Shown: positions 1 to 5,261, counted from the stretch's first letter. The stretch is 6,912 nucleotides of DNA from Patescibacteria group bacterium (GCA_018901355.1 JAHIEZ010000002.1:1-6912); one strand, 5' to 3'. A program made the numbers and translations. Notes: generated from the letters alone by a model not told the origin.

Positions 1-28
1 AGGGCAGGATGTTTTTCTTACCAGTCAT
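1..28 (-). CDS. possible start of an unidentified gene, cut by the window edge
   Basis: An ATG at 28-26 opens a minus-strand frame (MTGKKNILP) that runs off the window without a stop. It lies 37 nt beyond the HU terminator hairpin, and a TTGACA hexamer lies just upstream at 63-58. There is no Shine-Dalgarno before the ATG. An ATG slightly upstream (37-35) is followed at once by TAA and cannot be the start. Only nine codons are visible, so no function can be given. The frame could equally be open by chance. Confidence 0.3.
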
Positions 29-37
29 TATTACATT

Positions 38-63
38 GTTATAGAAAAAAATACCTTTGTCAA
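38..63 (-). promoter_or_regulatory. possible promoter for the gene entering at position 28
   Basis: The minus strand shows a perfect -35 hexamer TTGACA (63-58) and a -10-like TATAAC (43-38). The spacer is only 14 nt, shorter than the usual 16-18. At the usual spacing of 17 the hexamer would be AACAAT (40-35), which is poor. The -35 starts right after the U-tract of the HU terminator, a plausible place for a new transcription unit. With the TATAAC reading, transcription would start about 3 nt before the ATG at 28, giving a nearly leaderless mRNA. Confidence 0.3.
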
Positions 64-64
64 C

Positions 65-94
65 AAAAAATCCCACCGCTTTAGCGGTGGGATT
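65..94 (-). terminator. strong Rho-independent terminator after the HU gene
   Basis: On the minus strand the arms (93-84 and 79-70, ATCCCACCGC and GCGGTGGGAT) form a perfect 10-bp GC-rich stem around a 4-nt TAAA loop. An uninterrupted T-run follows (70-65). It begins 17 nt after the HU stop codon and closes the rny-HU transcription unit. In the plus direction the hairpin is followed by only TT and then A's, so it is directional. Confidence 0.93.
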
Positions 95-110
95 AAAAAG
101 TAGACAATTT

Positions 111-383
111 TTACCTGACCATTTTTTTGATCTTGGTGCCCGGAATATATCGAGGCATGCGGCGGGCGGCGATTTTTTTGGATTCTTTTGTTCCAATGGC
201 CCTAATGGTTTTGGCCTTGAACATTTTGGTGCGGAAGGTACCAAAACCAGAAAGTTTAACAACTTGACCGTTGGAGAGTGCCTTCATGATTTCAGATAAG
301 AAGGACTCAACGGCCTGCTTGGCAGCTTTTTTGCTCAAATGAGCTTTTTGGGCAACGATTTCAATGAGATCTTTTTTGGTCAT
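111..383 (-). CDS. HU-family DNA-binding protein (histone-like)
   Basis: This 90-residue protein has the usual HU length. Members dimerise and bend DNA to compact the nucleoid and help replication and recombination. The N-terminal helical half (MTKKDLIEIVAQKAHLSKK, then AKQAVESFLSEIMKAL) and the GFGTF turn (46-50) are clear family marks, as is the C-terminal PGTKIKKMV helix. The beta-arm is unusual. Where HU normally has RNPQTG, this protein has RAIGTK (61-66), so the DNA-intercalating Pro63 aligns with Ile63 without any gap. The arm is also very basic. The gene lies 59 nt downstream of rny with no clear promoter; a TATAAA sits about 15 nt before the ATG, but I see no convincing -35. It may be cotranscribed with rny, and it ends at a strong terminator. 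No Shine-Dalgarno precedes the ATG. I cannot tell HU from a single-subunit IHF-like paralogue, so no symbol is given. Confidence 0.93.
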   Translation of the reverse strand: MTKKDLIEIVAQKAHLSKKAAKQAVESFLSEIMKALSNGQVVKLSGFGTFRTKMFKAKTIRAIGTKESKKIAARRMPRYIPGTKIKKMVR

Positions 384-416
384 TGTTTTTGTTAATTTAT
401 AATTCTTTCTAATTTT

Positions 417-451
417 AGCGAATTATTGGCCAAATGCAATACTTACTCGCT
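417..451 (-). other. imperfect hairpin across the rny stop codon, between rny and HU
   Basis: On the minus strand AGCGA (451-447) can pair with TCGCT (421-417), and TATTG (441-437) with CAATA (428-424), around an 8-nt loop. A 5/2-nt internal loop separates the two helices. It contains the rny TAA. No T-run follows on the minus strand, so it does not look like a terminator in that direction. It could be an mRNA processing or stabilising element between cotranscribed genes, or chance. Confidence 0.3.
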
Positions 452-1981
452 TTTTTTCACCGCATTATTTTTGATTTTGTTACCGGTCACTATGCTACTG
501 GTGCGTAGCTCCCGGATGACCGTAACTTTAATTTGACCGGCCCACTTGGCCTCTTCCTCCAGCTTGTCAGCAATATTTTGAGAAAGAACGGTAGCCTGAT
601 CATCATTAACCTGACCGGGGTCGACAATAACCATAACTTCCCGACCGGCTTGATAGGCGGCAACACTGACAACTCCGGGGAAATTTTTGGCGATTTCTTC
701 AATATTTTGCATCCTTTTTAAATATTCCTCATGAACTTCATATCTAGCCCCGGGACGAGTGCCGGAAGCGGCGTCACCAATATGAACGATAACGGATTCG
801 ATGGAAGAAAATTCTTTATCTTCATGATGTTCGGCGACACAATCCAGAATGTTTTGAGGGACTTTGTATTGACGTAAGAGATTAACTCCTAAATCGATGT
901 GTGTCCCCTCTTGCTCTGTCACTACCTTGCCAATGTCGTGAAGTAGCCCTCCTAATCTGACAACCTTAACGTCGGCGTTAAGCTCTTGAGCGACGGCGAC
1001 GGCTATCTTGGTCACTTCGATGGTGTGTTTGGCTAAATTTTGACCATAAGAAAATCTAAATTTATATTTGCCGATTTGTTTGATTAAATCGATGGGGAGG
1101 TTATAAACACCAACTTCTTGGCAAATTCTCTTGCCTTCATCGACTAAAATTTTATCCATTTCGTTTCTGGTCTGTTCGACTAAACTGGTTATTTTAACCG
1201 GCTGGATGCGACCGTCTTTAATCAGTTTTTGTAGAGTAATTTTGGCTATTTCTCTTCTGGTAGAATCGAAAGAAGAAATACGAATATCGTTGCTTTCGTC
1301 TAATTCCAACTCAACACCAGTGGCTTTTTCAAAGGCACGAATATTGCGTCCTTCCCTGCCAATGATTTTCCCTTTGATACTGTCGTTGGGGAGAGTAATG
1401 GTGGAAACCGTGTATTCGGCAACGTAGTCGGTAACACCGTGTCTGATGCTGTCAACCAAAATTTCTTTGCCCAACTCTTCTTCTTTTTGACGAAGAGTTT
1501 CTCTGGCCTCAGTAATTTTTTGAGCAATCCAGGCGGTTAATTTTTTTTCGGTGCTACTAATAATGACTTTTTTGGCCTGATCTAAGCTTAGGTTGGAAAT
1601 ATTTTCCAGTTTTTCGAGCTGTTTTTTGTAAAGCTGATCTAAAGTTTCGGCCTTCTCTTGGGTTTGGCTTTTTTGTTTATCGATATCTTTTTCTTTTTCA
1701 ATAAGATATTTTTCTTTTTCGTTTAGAGCTGATAGCCTTTGAAAAATTTCTCTTTCTTTTTGCCTAAATTTGAGATTGATCGAAAGAGCGGGTGGGCGAG
1801 ACGGCTGAGGACGAGCTTGAACTTGAACCTTGGGCGGAGGTGAAGACGGCCGAGGAGAATAACTGACTCGATTTTTGGCAACAGGACGAGCGGTTTTTGG
1901 GCGATGAATCGGGTGAGAAGAAGGAGTTTTTGGGGGGATAACCTTGCCAATTCTAAATAATCTTGAAAACAATTTAATCAT
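443..1981 (-). CDS. rny: ribonuclease Y (endoribonuclease), lacking the usual membrane anchor
   Basis: RNase Y starts bulk mRNA decay by endonucleolytic cleavage. The 512-residue length is normal. Visible order: a basic, proline-rich N-terminus (1-66), a charged coiled coil (about 68-185), a KH RNA-binding domain (about 193-260, GREG loop 208-211), an HD domain (H319, H348-D349 in LLHDIGK, H385-H386, D403 in GDAA, then RPGARYE), and the conserved C-terminal domain ending IKVTVIRELR. All metal-binding HD residues are present, so it should be catalytically active. Two things are odd. The single N-terminal transmembrane helix typical of the family is absent. A basic tail of roughly 16-19 residues follows the point where most homologues end. 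The start is well fixed: GGAGG lies 5 nt upstream and an in-frame TAA (1999-1997) excludes a longer N-terminus. The gene appears to have its own promoter and a structured leader. Confidence 0.96.
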   Translation of the reverse strand: MIKLFSRLFRIGKVIPPKTPSSHPIHRPKTARPVAKNRVSYSPRPSSPPPKVQVQARPQPSRPPALSINLKFRQKEREIFQRLSALNEKEKYLIEKEKDIDKQKSQTQEKAETLDQLYKKQLEKLENISNLSLDQAKKVIISSTEKKLTAWIAQKITEARETLRQKEEELGKEILVDSIRHGVTDYVAEYTVSTITLPNDSIKGKIIGREGRNIRAFEKATGVELELDESNDIRISSFDSTRREIAKITLQKLIKDGRIQPVKITSLVEQTRNEMDKILVDEGKRICQEVGVYNLPIDLIKQIGKYKFRFSYGQNLAKHTIEVTKIAVAVAQELNADVKVVRLGGLLHDIGKVVTEQEGTHIDLGVNLLRQYKVPQNILDCVAEHHEDKEFSSIESVIVHIGDAASGTRPGARYEVHEEYLKRMQNIEEIAKNFPGVVSVAAYQAGREVMVIVDPGQVNDDQATVLSQNIADKLEEEAKWAGQIKVTVIRELRTSSIVTGNKIKNNAVKKSE

Positions 1982-1986
1982 GTAAA

Positions 1987-1991
1987 CCTCC
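1987..1991 (-). promoter_or_regulatory. Shine-Dalgarno GGAGG of rny
   Basis: GGAGG on the minus strand is separated by 5 nt (TTTAC) from the rny ATG. It fixes the start and is the only canonical ribosome binding site in this window. The 3' arm of the leader inverted repeat (2003-1994) ends 2 nt upstream of it, so folding of the leader could affect access. Confidence 0.85.
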
Positions 1992-1993
1992 AG

Positions 1994-2098
1994 ATATTAC
2001 TTTGACGAAGACAGACGATTCAGTTTAAAAACTAGGACGTAAGAAAAAACGAGAATAAAACATAAATGTTGTCTATCTGTAACTTTAGAAAGTAATAT
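1994..2098 (-). repeat. 10-bp perfect inverted repeat enclosing the rny 5' leader
   Basis: On the minus strand the arm ATATTACTTT (2098-2089) is exactly complementary to AAAGTAATAT (2003-1994), with 85 nt between. Inside it, ACAGA (2080-2076) can pair with TCTGT (2015-2011) across a roughly symmetric 8/7-nt internal loop, extending the stem. The outer 5' arm starts where transcription from the TATAAT at 2109-2104 is expected to begin, and the 3' arm ends 2 nt before GGAGG. The complementarity is visible; a regulatory role is inference. Confidence 0.55.
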
Positions 2099-2103
2099 AA
2101 AAA

Positions 2104-2132
2104 ATTATAAATTTTTGGAAAAGTCTTGTTTA
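2104..2132 (-). promoter_or_regulatory. candidate promoter of rny
   Basis: On the minus strand TAAACA (2132-2127, 4 of 6 matches to TTGACA) is followed after 17 nt by a perfect TATAAT (2109-2104). The predicted transcription start is near 2097, giving a leader of roughly 115 nt. The region is very AT-rich, so chance -10 matches are expected; the correct spacing and the position just after the recX stop support it. Confidence 0.4.
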
Positions 2133-2134
2133 TT

Positions 2135-2785
2135 TTACGAAATATTTGGCCAATCGTCAATTACCGCTTTTATATCCAGGTAGGAAAAGCCCTGTCTAAG
2201 AAGAGAAGAGATCAGTTTATTTTTACTTTTATAATCAGATAAGTCGGGAAAACGATGGATTTTTTTGGTCAAAATTTTTTTGATTTTGTCTTTCTCGCCG
2301 GAAGAGAAACTATCTGGCCGGGGCAAAAGTTGAGGAGGTACGCCTTGCCGGCTTAGGAGAAGACAGAGATGTTGATAAGATTTTTTGGGGTGATGACGAA
2401 TAAAATAATCAACAAAAGATTGAGGATCCAACAAATTTTTGCCATTTAAGTACTCCAGAGTATCTTTTATCAAAGCCTGAAACGAAGGTTGAGTTTTAAG
2501 GCCGTATTTACTGACAATTTTTTTTAAATAAAGATTTAGCTTTTGAGTTATAATTTTTTCGGTTTTAGGGGAAAGAGCGATTTGACGAAGAGCATAGTCT
2601 TTTAGTAAAAAGAAAAGAGATTGATCAACAATTTTTTGATATTGGAGGGGGGTCAGGGCCTGATTTTTTTTCAGATGAAAATTGAGGACCGAATCGCTGT
2701 CTAGTGGTAGATAGGAATTGTCGGAAAAAGTGACAAAAACCCGAGAAGCCGAACGGGAAGAAAAACTAAGCTTTTTTATCTCCAT
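2135..2785 (-). CDS. recX: RecX, regulator of RecA
   Basis: RecX binds in the groove of the RecA filament and limits or remodels it. The 216-residue protein fits the longer form of the family: a short beta-rich N-terminus (about 3-35), then helical repeats. The clearest family segment is EYLNGKNLLDPQSFVDYFI (111-129), followed by RQGVPPQLL (146-154), which matches the RecX pattern of an aspartate-phenylalanine helix followed by a L-x-x-x-G-(I/V) turn. A third repeat lies near the C-terminus (LISSLLRQGFSYLDIKAVI). Position is strong extra evidence, since it directly follows and overlaps recA by 20 bp. The ATG is the only reasonable start: an in-frame TAG lies at 2809-2807 and no other start codon lies between. 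No Shine-Dalgarno is at proper distance, so translation is probably coupled to recA. Sequence similarity alone is modest. Confidence 0.85.
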   Translation of the reverse strand: MEIKKLSFSSRSASRVFVTFSDNSYLPLDSDSVLNFHLKKNQALTPLQYQKIVDQSLFFLLKDYALRQIALSPKTEKIITQKLNLYLKKIVSKYGLKTQPSFQALIKDTLEYLNGKNLLDPQSFVDYFIRHHPKKSYQHLCLLLSRQGVPPQLLPRPDSFSSGEKDKIKKILTKKIHRFPDLSDYKSKNKLISSLLRQGFSYLDIKAVIDDWPNIS

Positions 2786-3833
2786 TTTTTTGACTATCTT
2801 TGTCCTCTATTTTGGGATTTTTGATAATCTGCCAAATTTTTTTGGTAAGATCTTGGCTAATTTTAGGATTATCTTTTAGATAATCTTTGGCGGCTTCTCT
2901 GCCTTGGATGTTTTTGCCGTCAATTTTTAGAAAGGCACCTGATTTACCAACCAGATCATATTGAATGGCAAGATCGATTAGATTGCCGAAGACAGAGATA
3001 CCTTCAACATTCATAATGTCGAAAAGGGCTTCTTTAAAAGGAGGAGCGACTTTGTTTTTGACGATTCTGGCTCTGTGTTGAGAACCGATAGGATCACCGG
3101 TAGCAGTCTTGATATTGGCAATTTTGCGCAAATCTATCCTAACAGAAGAATAGAACTTGAGAGCCAAACCACCGGGGGTGGTTTCGGGGTTGCCAAACAT
3201 AACCCCAATTTTTTGTCTTAATTGGTTGGTGAAAACGATAACCGTCTTTGATTTGGAAATGGCACCGGAAAGTTTTCTTAGGGCCTGAGACATCAACCGG
3301 GCCTGGACTCCCATCATGGAATCGCCCATATCCCCTTCTATTTCAGCTCGGGGAACCAAAGCGGCGACAGAATCAATAACGATAACATCCACGGCATTGG
3401 AACGAACCAGGGTTTCCACTATTTCCAGAGCCTGTTCGCCATTGTCCGGCTGAGAAATTAAAAGGTTGTTCAGATCTACTCCGACTATGGCGGCCCGCTG
3501 AGGATCAAGAGCGTGCTCGGCATCAATAAAAGCGGCAGTACCGCCCAGTTTTTGAGCTTCAGCAATAAGATGGAGACAGAGAGTAGTTTTACCGGAGGCT
3601 TCCGGACCAAAAATTTCGGTAACCCGACCCCGAGGTAAACCACCGACACCAAGAGCGACGTCAAGTGAAATACAGCCGGTAGGGATAACTTCAACGGACA
3701 TATCAGTCCGATCTCCCATCTTCATGATGGCGCCTTCACCATATTCTTTTTTGATTTGGTCCATGGCTAAACTGACGGCTTCGAGTTTTTTTGATTTAAG
3801 ATTATTGATGGCTTTTTTGCTGTTTTTTGGCAT
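2766..3833 (-). CDS. recA: RecA recombinase
   Basis: RecA is the ATP-dependent strand-exchange protein that forms filaments on single-stranded DNA during recombinational repair. This copy has 355 residues and all core motifs: Walker A GPEASGKTT (76-84), the catalytic glutamate E106 in IDAEHALDP, Walker B VIVIDSVAAL (150-159), DNA loop L1 around EIEGDMGDSMMG (164-175), NQLRQKIGVMFG (203-214), loop L2 NPETTPGGLALKFYSS (215-230), and VKNKVAPPF (258-266). The N-terminus is about ten residues longer than in E. coli. The C-terminal tail (KIEDKDSQKNGDKKA) is mixed in charge rather than strongly acidic as in E. coli. It is the first gene of a recA-recX unit. The upstream region shows a good promoter but no recognisable LexA box of either the CTGT-N8-ACAG or the CGAAC/GTTCG type. 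No Shine-Dalgarno precedes the ATG. Confidence 0.99.
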   Translation of the reverse strand: MPKNSKKAINNLKSKKLEAVSLAMDQIKKEYGEGAIMKMGDRTDMSVEVIPTGCISLDVALGVGGLPRGRVTEIFGPEASGKTTLCLHLIAEAQKLGGTAAFIDAEHALDPQRAAIVGVDLNNLLISQPDNGEQALEIVETLVRSNAVDVIVIDSVAALVPRAEIEGDMGDSMMGVQARLMSQALRKLSGAISKSKTVIVFTNQLRQKIGVMFGNPETTPGGLALKFYSSVRIDLRKIANIKTATGDPIGSQHRARIVKNKVAPPFKEALFDIMNVEGISVFGNLIDLAIQYDLVGKSGAFLKIDGKNIQGREAAKDYLKDNPKISQDLTKKIWQIIKNPKIEDKDSQKNGDKKA

Positions 3834-3842
3834 ATTGGTTTG

Positions 3843-3857
3843 ATTAAATTGTTTAAT
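3843..3857. promoter_or_regulatory. AT-only dyad in the recA leader, possible operator
   Basis: ATTAAA (3843-3848) and TTTAAT (3852-3857) form a perfect 6-bp inverted repeat around TTG. It lies 9 nt upstream of the recA ATG and at the predicted transcription start. It could be a repressor site or a weak hairpin at the ribosome landing region. In AT-rich DNA such a short dyad can also arise by chance. Confidence 0.3.
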
Positions 3858-3863
3858 TAGTTA

Positions 3864-3892
3864 GTGATAACAAATATAAAATAGAGAGTCAA
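3864..3892 (-). promoter_or_regulatory. recA promoter
   Basis: On the minus strand TTGACT (3892-3887, 5 of 6 matches to consensus) is followed after 17 nt by TATCAC (3869-3864, 4 of 6). TG lies one base upstream of the -10, giving an extended -10 element that often compensates for a weaker hexamer. The expected start is near 3857, about 24 nt before the recA ATG. Confidence 0.6.
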
Positions 3893-3954
3893 TGGGCAAA
3901 ACCCGAATAAAAGACGAATCCTCAAAAGAATGGAGCAAATATGAAAAGTTTTGC

Positions 3955-3983
3955 TTGGGAAAAAGAATAAAACAGGTTATAAT
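3955..3983 (+). promoter_or_regulatory. promoter of tRNA-Pro
   Basis: TTGGGA (3955-3960, 4 of 6 matches) and a perfect TATAAT (3978-3983) are 17 nt apart on the plus strand. Transcription should start near 3990, leaving a leader of about 10 nt before the mature tRNA 5' end at 4000. It is divergent from the recA promoter. Confidence 0.72.
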
Positions 3984-3999
3984 AGAGACGTTTTGACAA

Positions 4000-4073
4000 C
4001 GGGGATTGGCGCAACTGGCTAGCGCGTTCGCATGGGGTGCGAAAGGCTGCAGGTTCGAATCCTGTATCCCCGA
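4000..4073 (+). tRNA. tRNA-Pro, anticodon GGG
   Basis: A complete 74-nt cloverleaf can be folded by hand. The acceptor is CGGGGAT (4000-4006) with ATCCCCG (4066-4072), including the C1-G72 pair found in bacterial tRNA-Pro, and the discriminator is A4073. The D stem is GCGC/GCGC (4009-4012, 4022-4025) with GG in the loop. The anticodon stem is TTCGC/GCGAA (4027-4031, 4039-4043) around ATGGGGT, giving anticodon GGG (4034-4036), which reads CCC and CCU. A 5-nt variable loop follows, then the T arm GCAGG-TTCGAAT-CCTGT. The 3' CCA is not encoded (CAC follows), so it must be added by a CCA-adding enzyme. It is the only plus-strand gene here, convergent with uppP. Confidence 0.97.
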
Positions 4074-4080
4074 CACTGAT

Positions 4081-4107
4081 AAAAAATACCCCACTCCGGA
4101 GGTGGGT
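4081..4107 (-). terminator. Rho-independent terminator of the rpoA-uppP operon
   Basis: On the minus strand CCCAC (4106-4102) pairs with GTGGG (4094-4090), or CCCA and CU with AG and TGGG around a CCGG loop with one bulged C. A six-T run (4086-4081) follows after GTA. The hairpin begins immediately after the uppP stop codon (4110-4108). In the plus direction only TTT follows the hairpin, so it would be a weak terminator for the convergent tRNA. Confidence 0.82.
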
Positions 4108-4836
4108 TTAGAAAAAGAACAAGATGACAGATAAAGCAAGGGTGTAAAAGGCAAAATACCAGAGATGGCGGTGGGTAAAGAGTTTTTGGAGGAGACGGAG
4201 GCTGATGATACCGACGATAAAGGCGAAAAGAAAGGCAAGGAGGCTTTCCAGACTGATAAATGAGGATAATAAGCTAATATCGGTAAAATTTAAAACCAGA
4301 GCCCCTAGTGAAGCCGGAATAAAAAGATAAAAAGAGAACTGAAAAGCCTGAAGAAGAGGTAAGCCCAAGAGCAAACCGGCAAAAAGAGTAGAAGCGGATC
4401 TAGAAACACCAGGCAAGAGAGCCAGGGCTTGAAAGAGACCGATAATTAGAGCTTTAACGGGAGTCAACTCGGATTTTTTAGGAGTAATAAATTTTTGAGC
4501 TAAAAGTAAAACAGAAGTAATCAGAAAAAAAAGAGGTAAATAATCGGGTCTGGTAAAAAGTAAGTCTATTTTGTCTTTAAAAAGAAAACCCAAGATGGCG
4601 GCGGGGAGAGTGCCAATGAAAATAAGAGGTATTTTTTTTAGAAAATCCCTAAATTGATGACGAAAAATATAAAAAACAGAAAAAAGAGTGGCGGTGTTGA
4701 GAAAAATATCCAAGACAAGGGAAGGGGTAAGGCCAAAAATAGACTGGAAAAGATTGAGATGACCAGAAGAAGAGATGGGAAGAAATTCAGAAACAGCTTG
4801 AACAAAAGCAAGAAAAAGTAGCTGTAAAAAAGACAT
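4108..4836 (-). CDS. uppP: undecaprenyl-diphosphate phosphatase (UppP/BacA family)
   Basis: UppP is an integral membrane enzyme that removes one phosphate from undecaprenyl diphosphate, recycling the lipid carrier for peptidoglycan and other surface polymers. At 242 residues it is somewhat shorter than the 273 of E. coli. The two active-site regions are clear: the (E/Q)xxxE motif with Q13 and E17, continuing as FLPISSSGH (18-26, H26), and PGVSRS (142-147, R146). The rest is a series of hydrophobic helices with a KKSELTP loop near 120. Two positions look unusual: DIFLNTAT (43-50) has Asn47 where many homologues have His, and FQFSF (165-169) has Gln166 where Glu is common. It is the last gene of the operon, 18 nt after rpsI. 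No Shine-Dalgarno is visible upstream; the first residues MSFLQLLFLAFVQAVSEF match the family start. Confidence 0.95.
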   Translation of the reverse strand: MSFLQLLFLAFVQAVSEFLPISSSGHLNLFQSIFGLTPSLVLDIFLNTATLFSVFYIFRHQFRDFLKKIPLIFIGTLPAAILGFLFKDKIDLLFTRPDYLPLFFLITSVLLLAQKFITPKKSELTPVKALIIGLFQALALLPGVSRSASTLFAGLLLGLPLLQAFQFSFYLFIPASLGALVLNFTDISLLSSFISLESLLAFLFAFIVGIISLRLLQKLFTHRHLWYFAFYTLALSVILFFF

Positions 4837-4854
4837 AGATAATTGTAACAGGAG

Positions 4855-5259
4855 TTAGCGTTTGGGAGACTGTTTCTTTCGACGAGCTTTACCACCGGTA
4901 CCAACCATACGGCGTTGTCTGACACGAGCATCGACGGTAACCAAACCGGCAGGACGAAGGAATTTTTTGAGTTCAGGATCGAAAACAATAAGGGCCCGAG
5001 CCAAAGCTAAAGACAGAGCCACGGCTTGACCGTTTTTACCACCACCGACTGCCTTGGCCTGAAAATGAAACTTCTTTTGATTTTTGGTAAGAGTCAGAGG
5101 AGCTTGATAGATATCAGCGAAAAATTTGGCAGGAAAATATTTGTCCAAAGTCAAACCATTAACAGTAGAAGGGCCGGATTCGGGAAAAAGCTTAACGGTA
5201 ACAACGGCGGCACGGCGACGGCCGAGAGCGTAAAAATAAGCGGTTTTTGGTTTAGTCAT
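4855..5259 (-). CDS. rpsI: 30S ribosomal protein S9
   Basis: S9 is a small-subunit protein whose C-terminal tail reaches the P-site tRNA. The 134-residue sequence shows the start motif ALGRRRAAVV (11-20), VGGGKNGQA (71-79), the helix LALARAL (84-90), and the conserved end LRPAGLVTVDARVRQRRMVG (101-120) with KARRKKQSPKR finishing in the family's S-x-K-R-like tail. The terminal Lys-Arg that contacts tRNA is kept. It follows rplM with 2 nt between, the classic L13-S9 pair. No Shine-Dalgarno is visible; translation is probably coupled to rplM. Confidence 0.98.
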   Translation of the reverse strand: MTKPKTAYFYALGRRRAAVVTVKLFPESGPSTVNGLTLDKYFPAKFFADIYQAPLTLTKNQKKFHFQAKAVGGGKNGQAVALSLALARALIVFDPELKKFLRPAGLVTVDARVRQRRMVGTGGKARRKKQSPKR

Positions 5260-5261
5260 AA

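Noticed and set aside
57..299. 80-residue plus-strand open frame over the HU terminator and gene
   Set aside because: It is antisense to a clear HU gene and has no family resemblance or ribosome site.
426..433. TTGGCCAA palindrome repeated at 2146-2153 as a regulatory site
   Set aside because: The second copy codes for the C-terminal Asp-Trp-Pro-Asn of RecX, and flanking similarity is imperfect; probably chance.
1131..1427. 98-residue plus-strand open frame inside rny
   Set aside because: It is antisense to the KH-domain region of RNase Y, which has the better evidence; low-complexity serine/leucine peptide.
2100..2116. AT-only 7-bp hairpin after recX as a recA-recX terminator
   Set aside because: On the minus strand AAAAATT and AATTTTT pair around TAT, but there is no G-C pair and it overlaps the rny -10. 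Too weak to call a terminator.
3993..3998. TTGACA just before the tRNA as a promoter -35
   Set aside because: A -10 at proper spacing would lie inside the tRNA D-arm, where no match exists; the upstream TATAAT explains tRNA expression better.
3861..4238. 125-residue minus-strand open frame between recA and uppP
   Set aside because: It crosses the tRNA-Pro gene in antisense, the terminator and both promoters, and overlaps uppP in another frame. The peptide is the kind commonly produced by reading a tRNA backwards.
4638..4988. 116-residue minus-strand frame spanning rpsI and uppP
   Set aside because: It is a shifted frame over two well-supported genes; its phenylalanine/leucine runs are frame-shadow effects of the uppP membrane helices.
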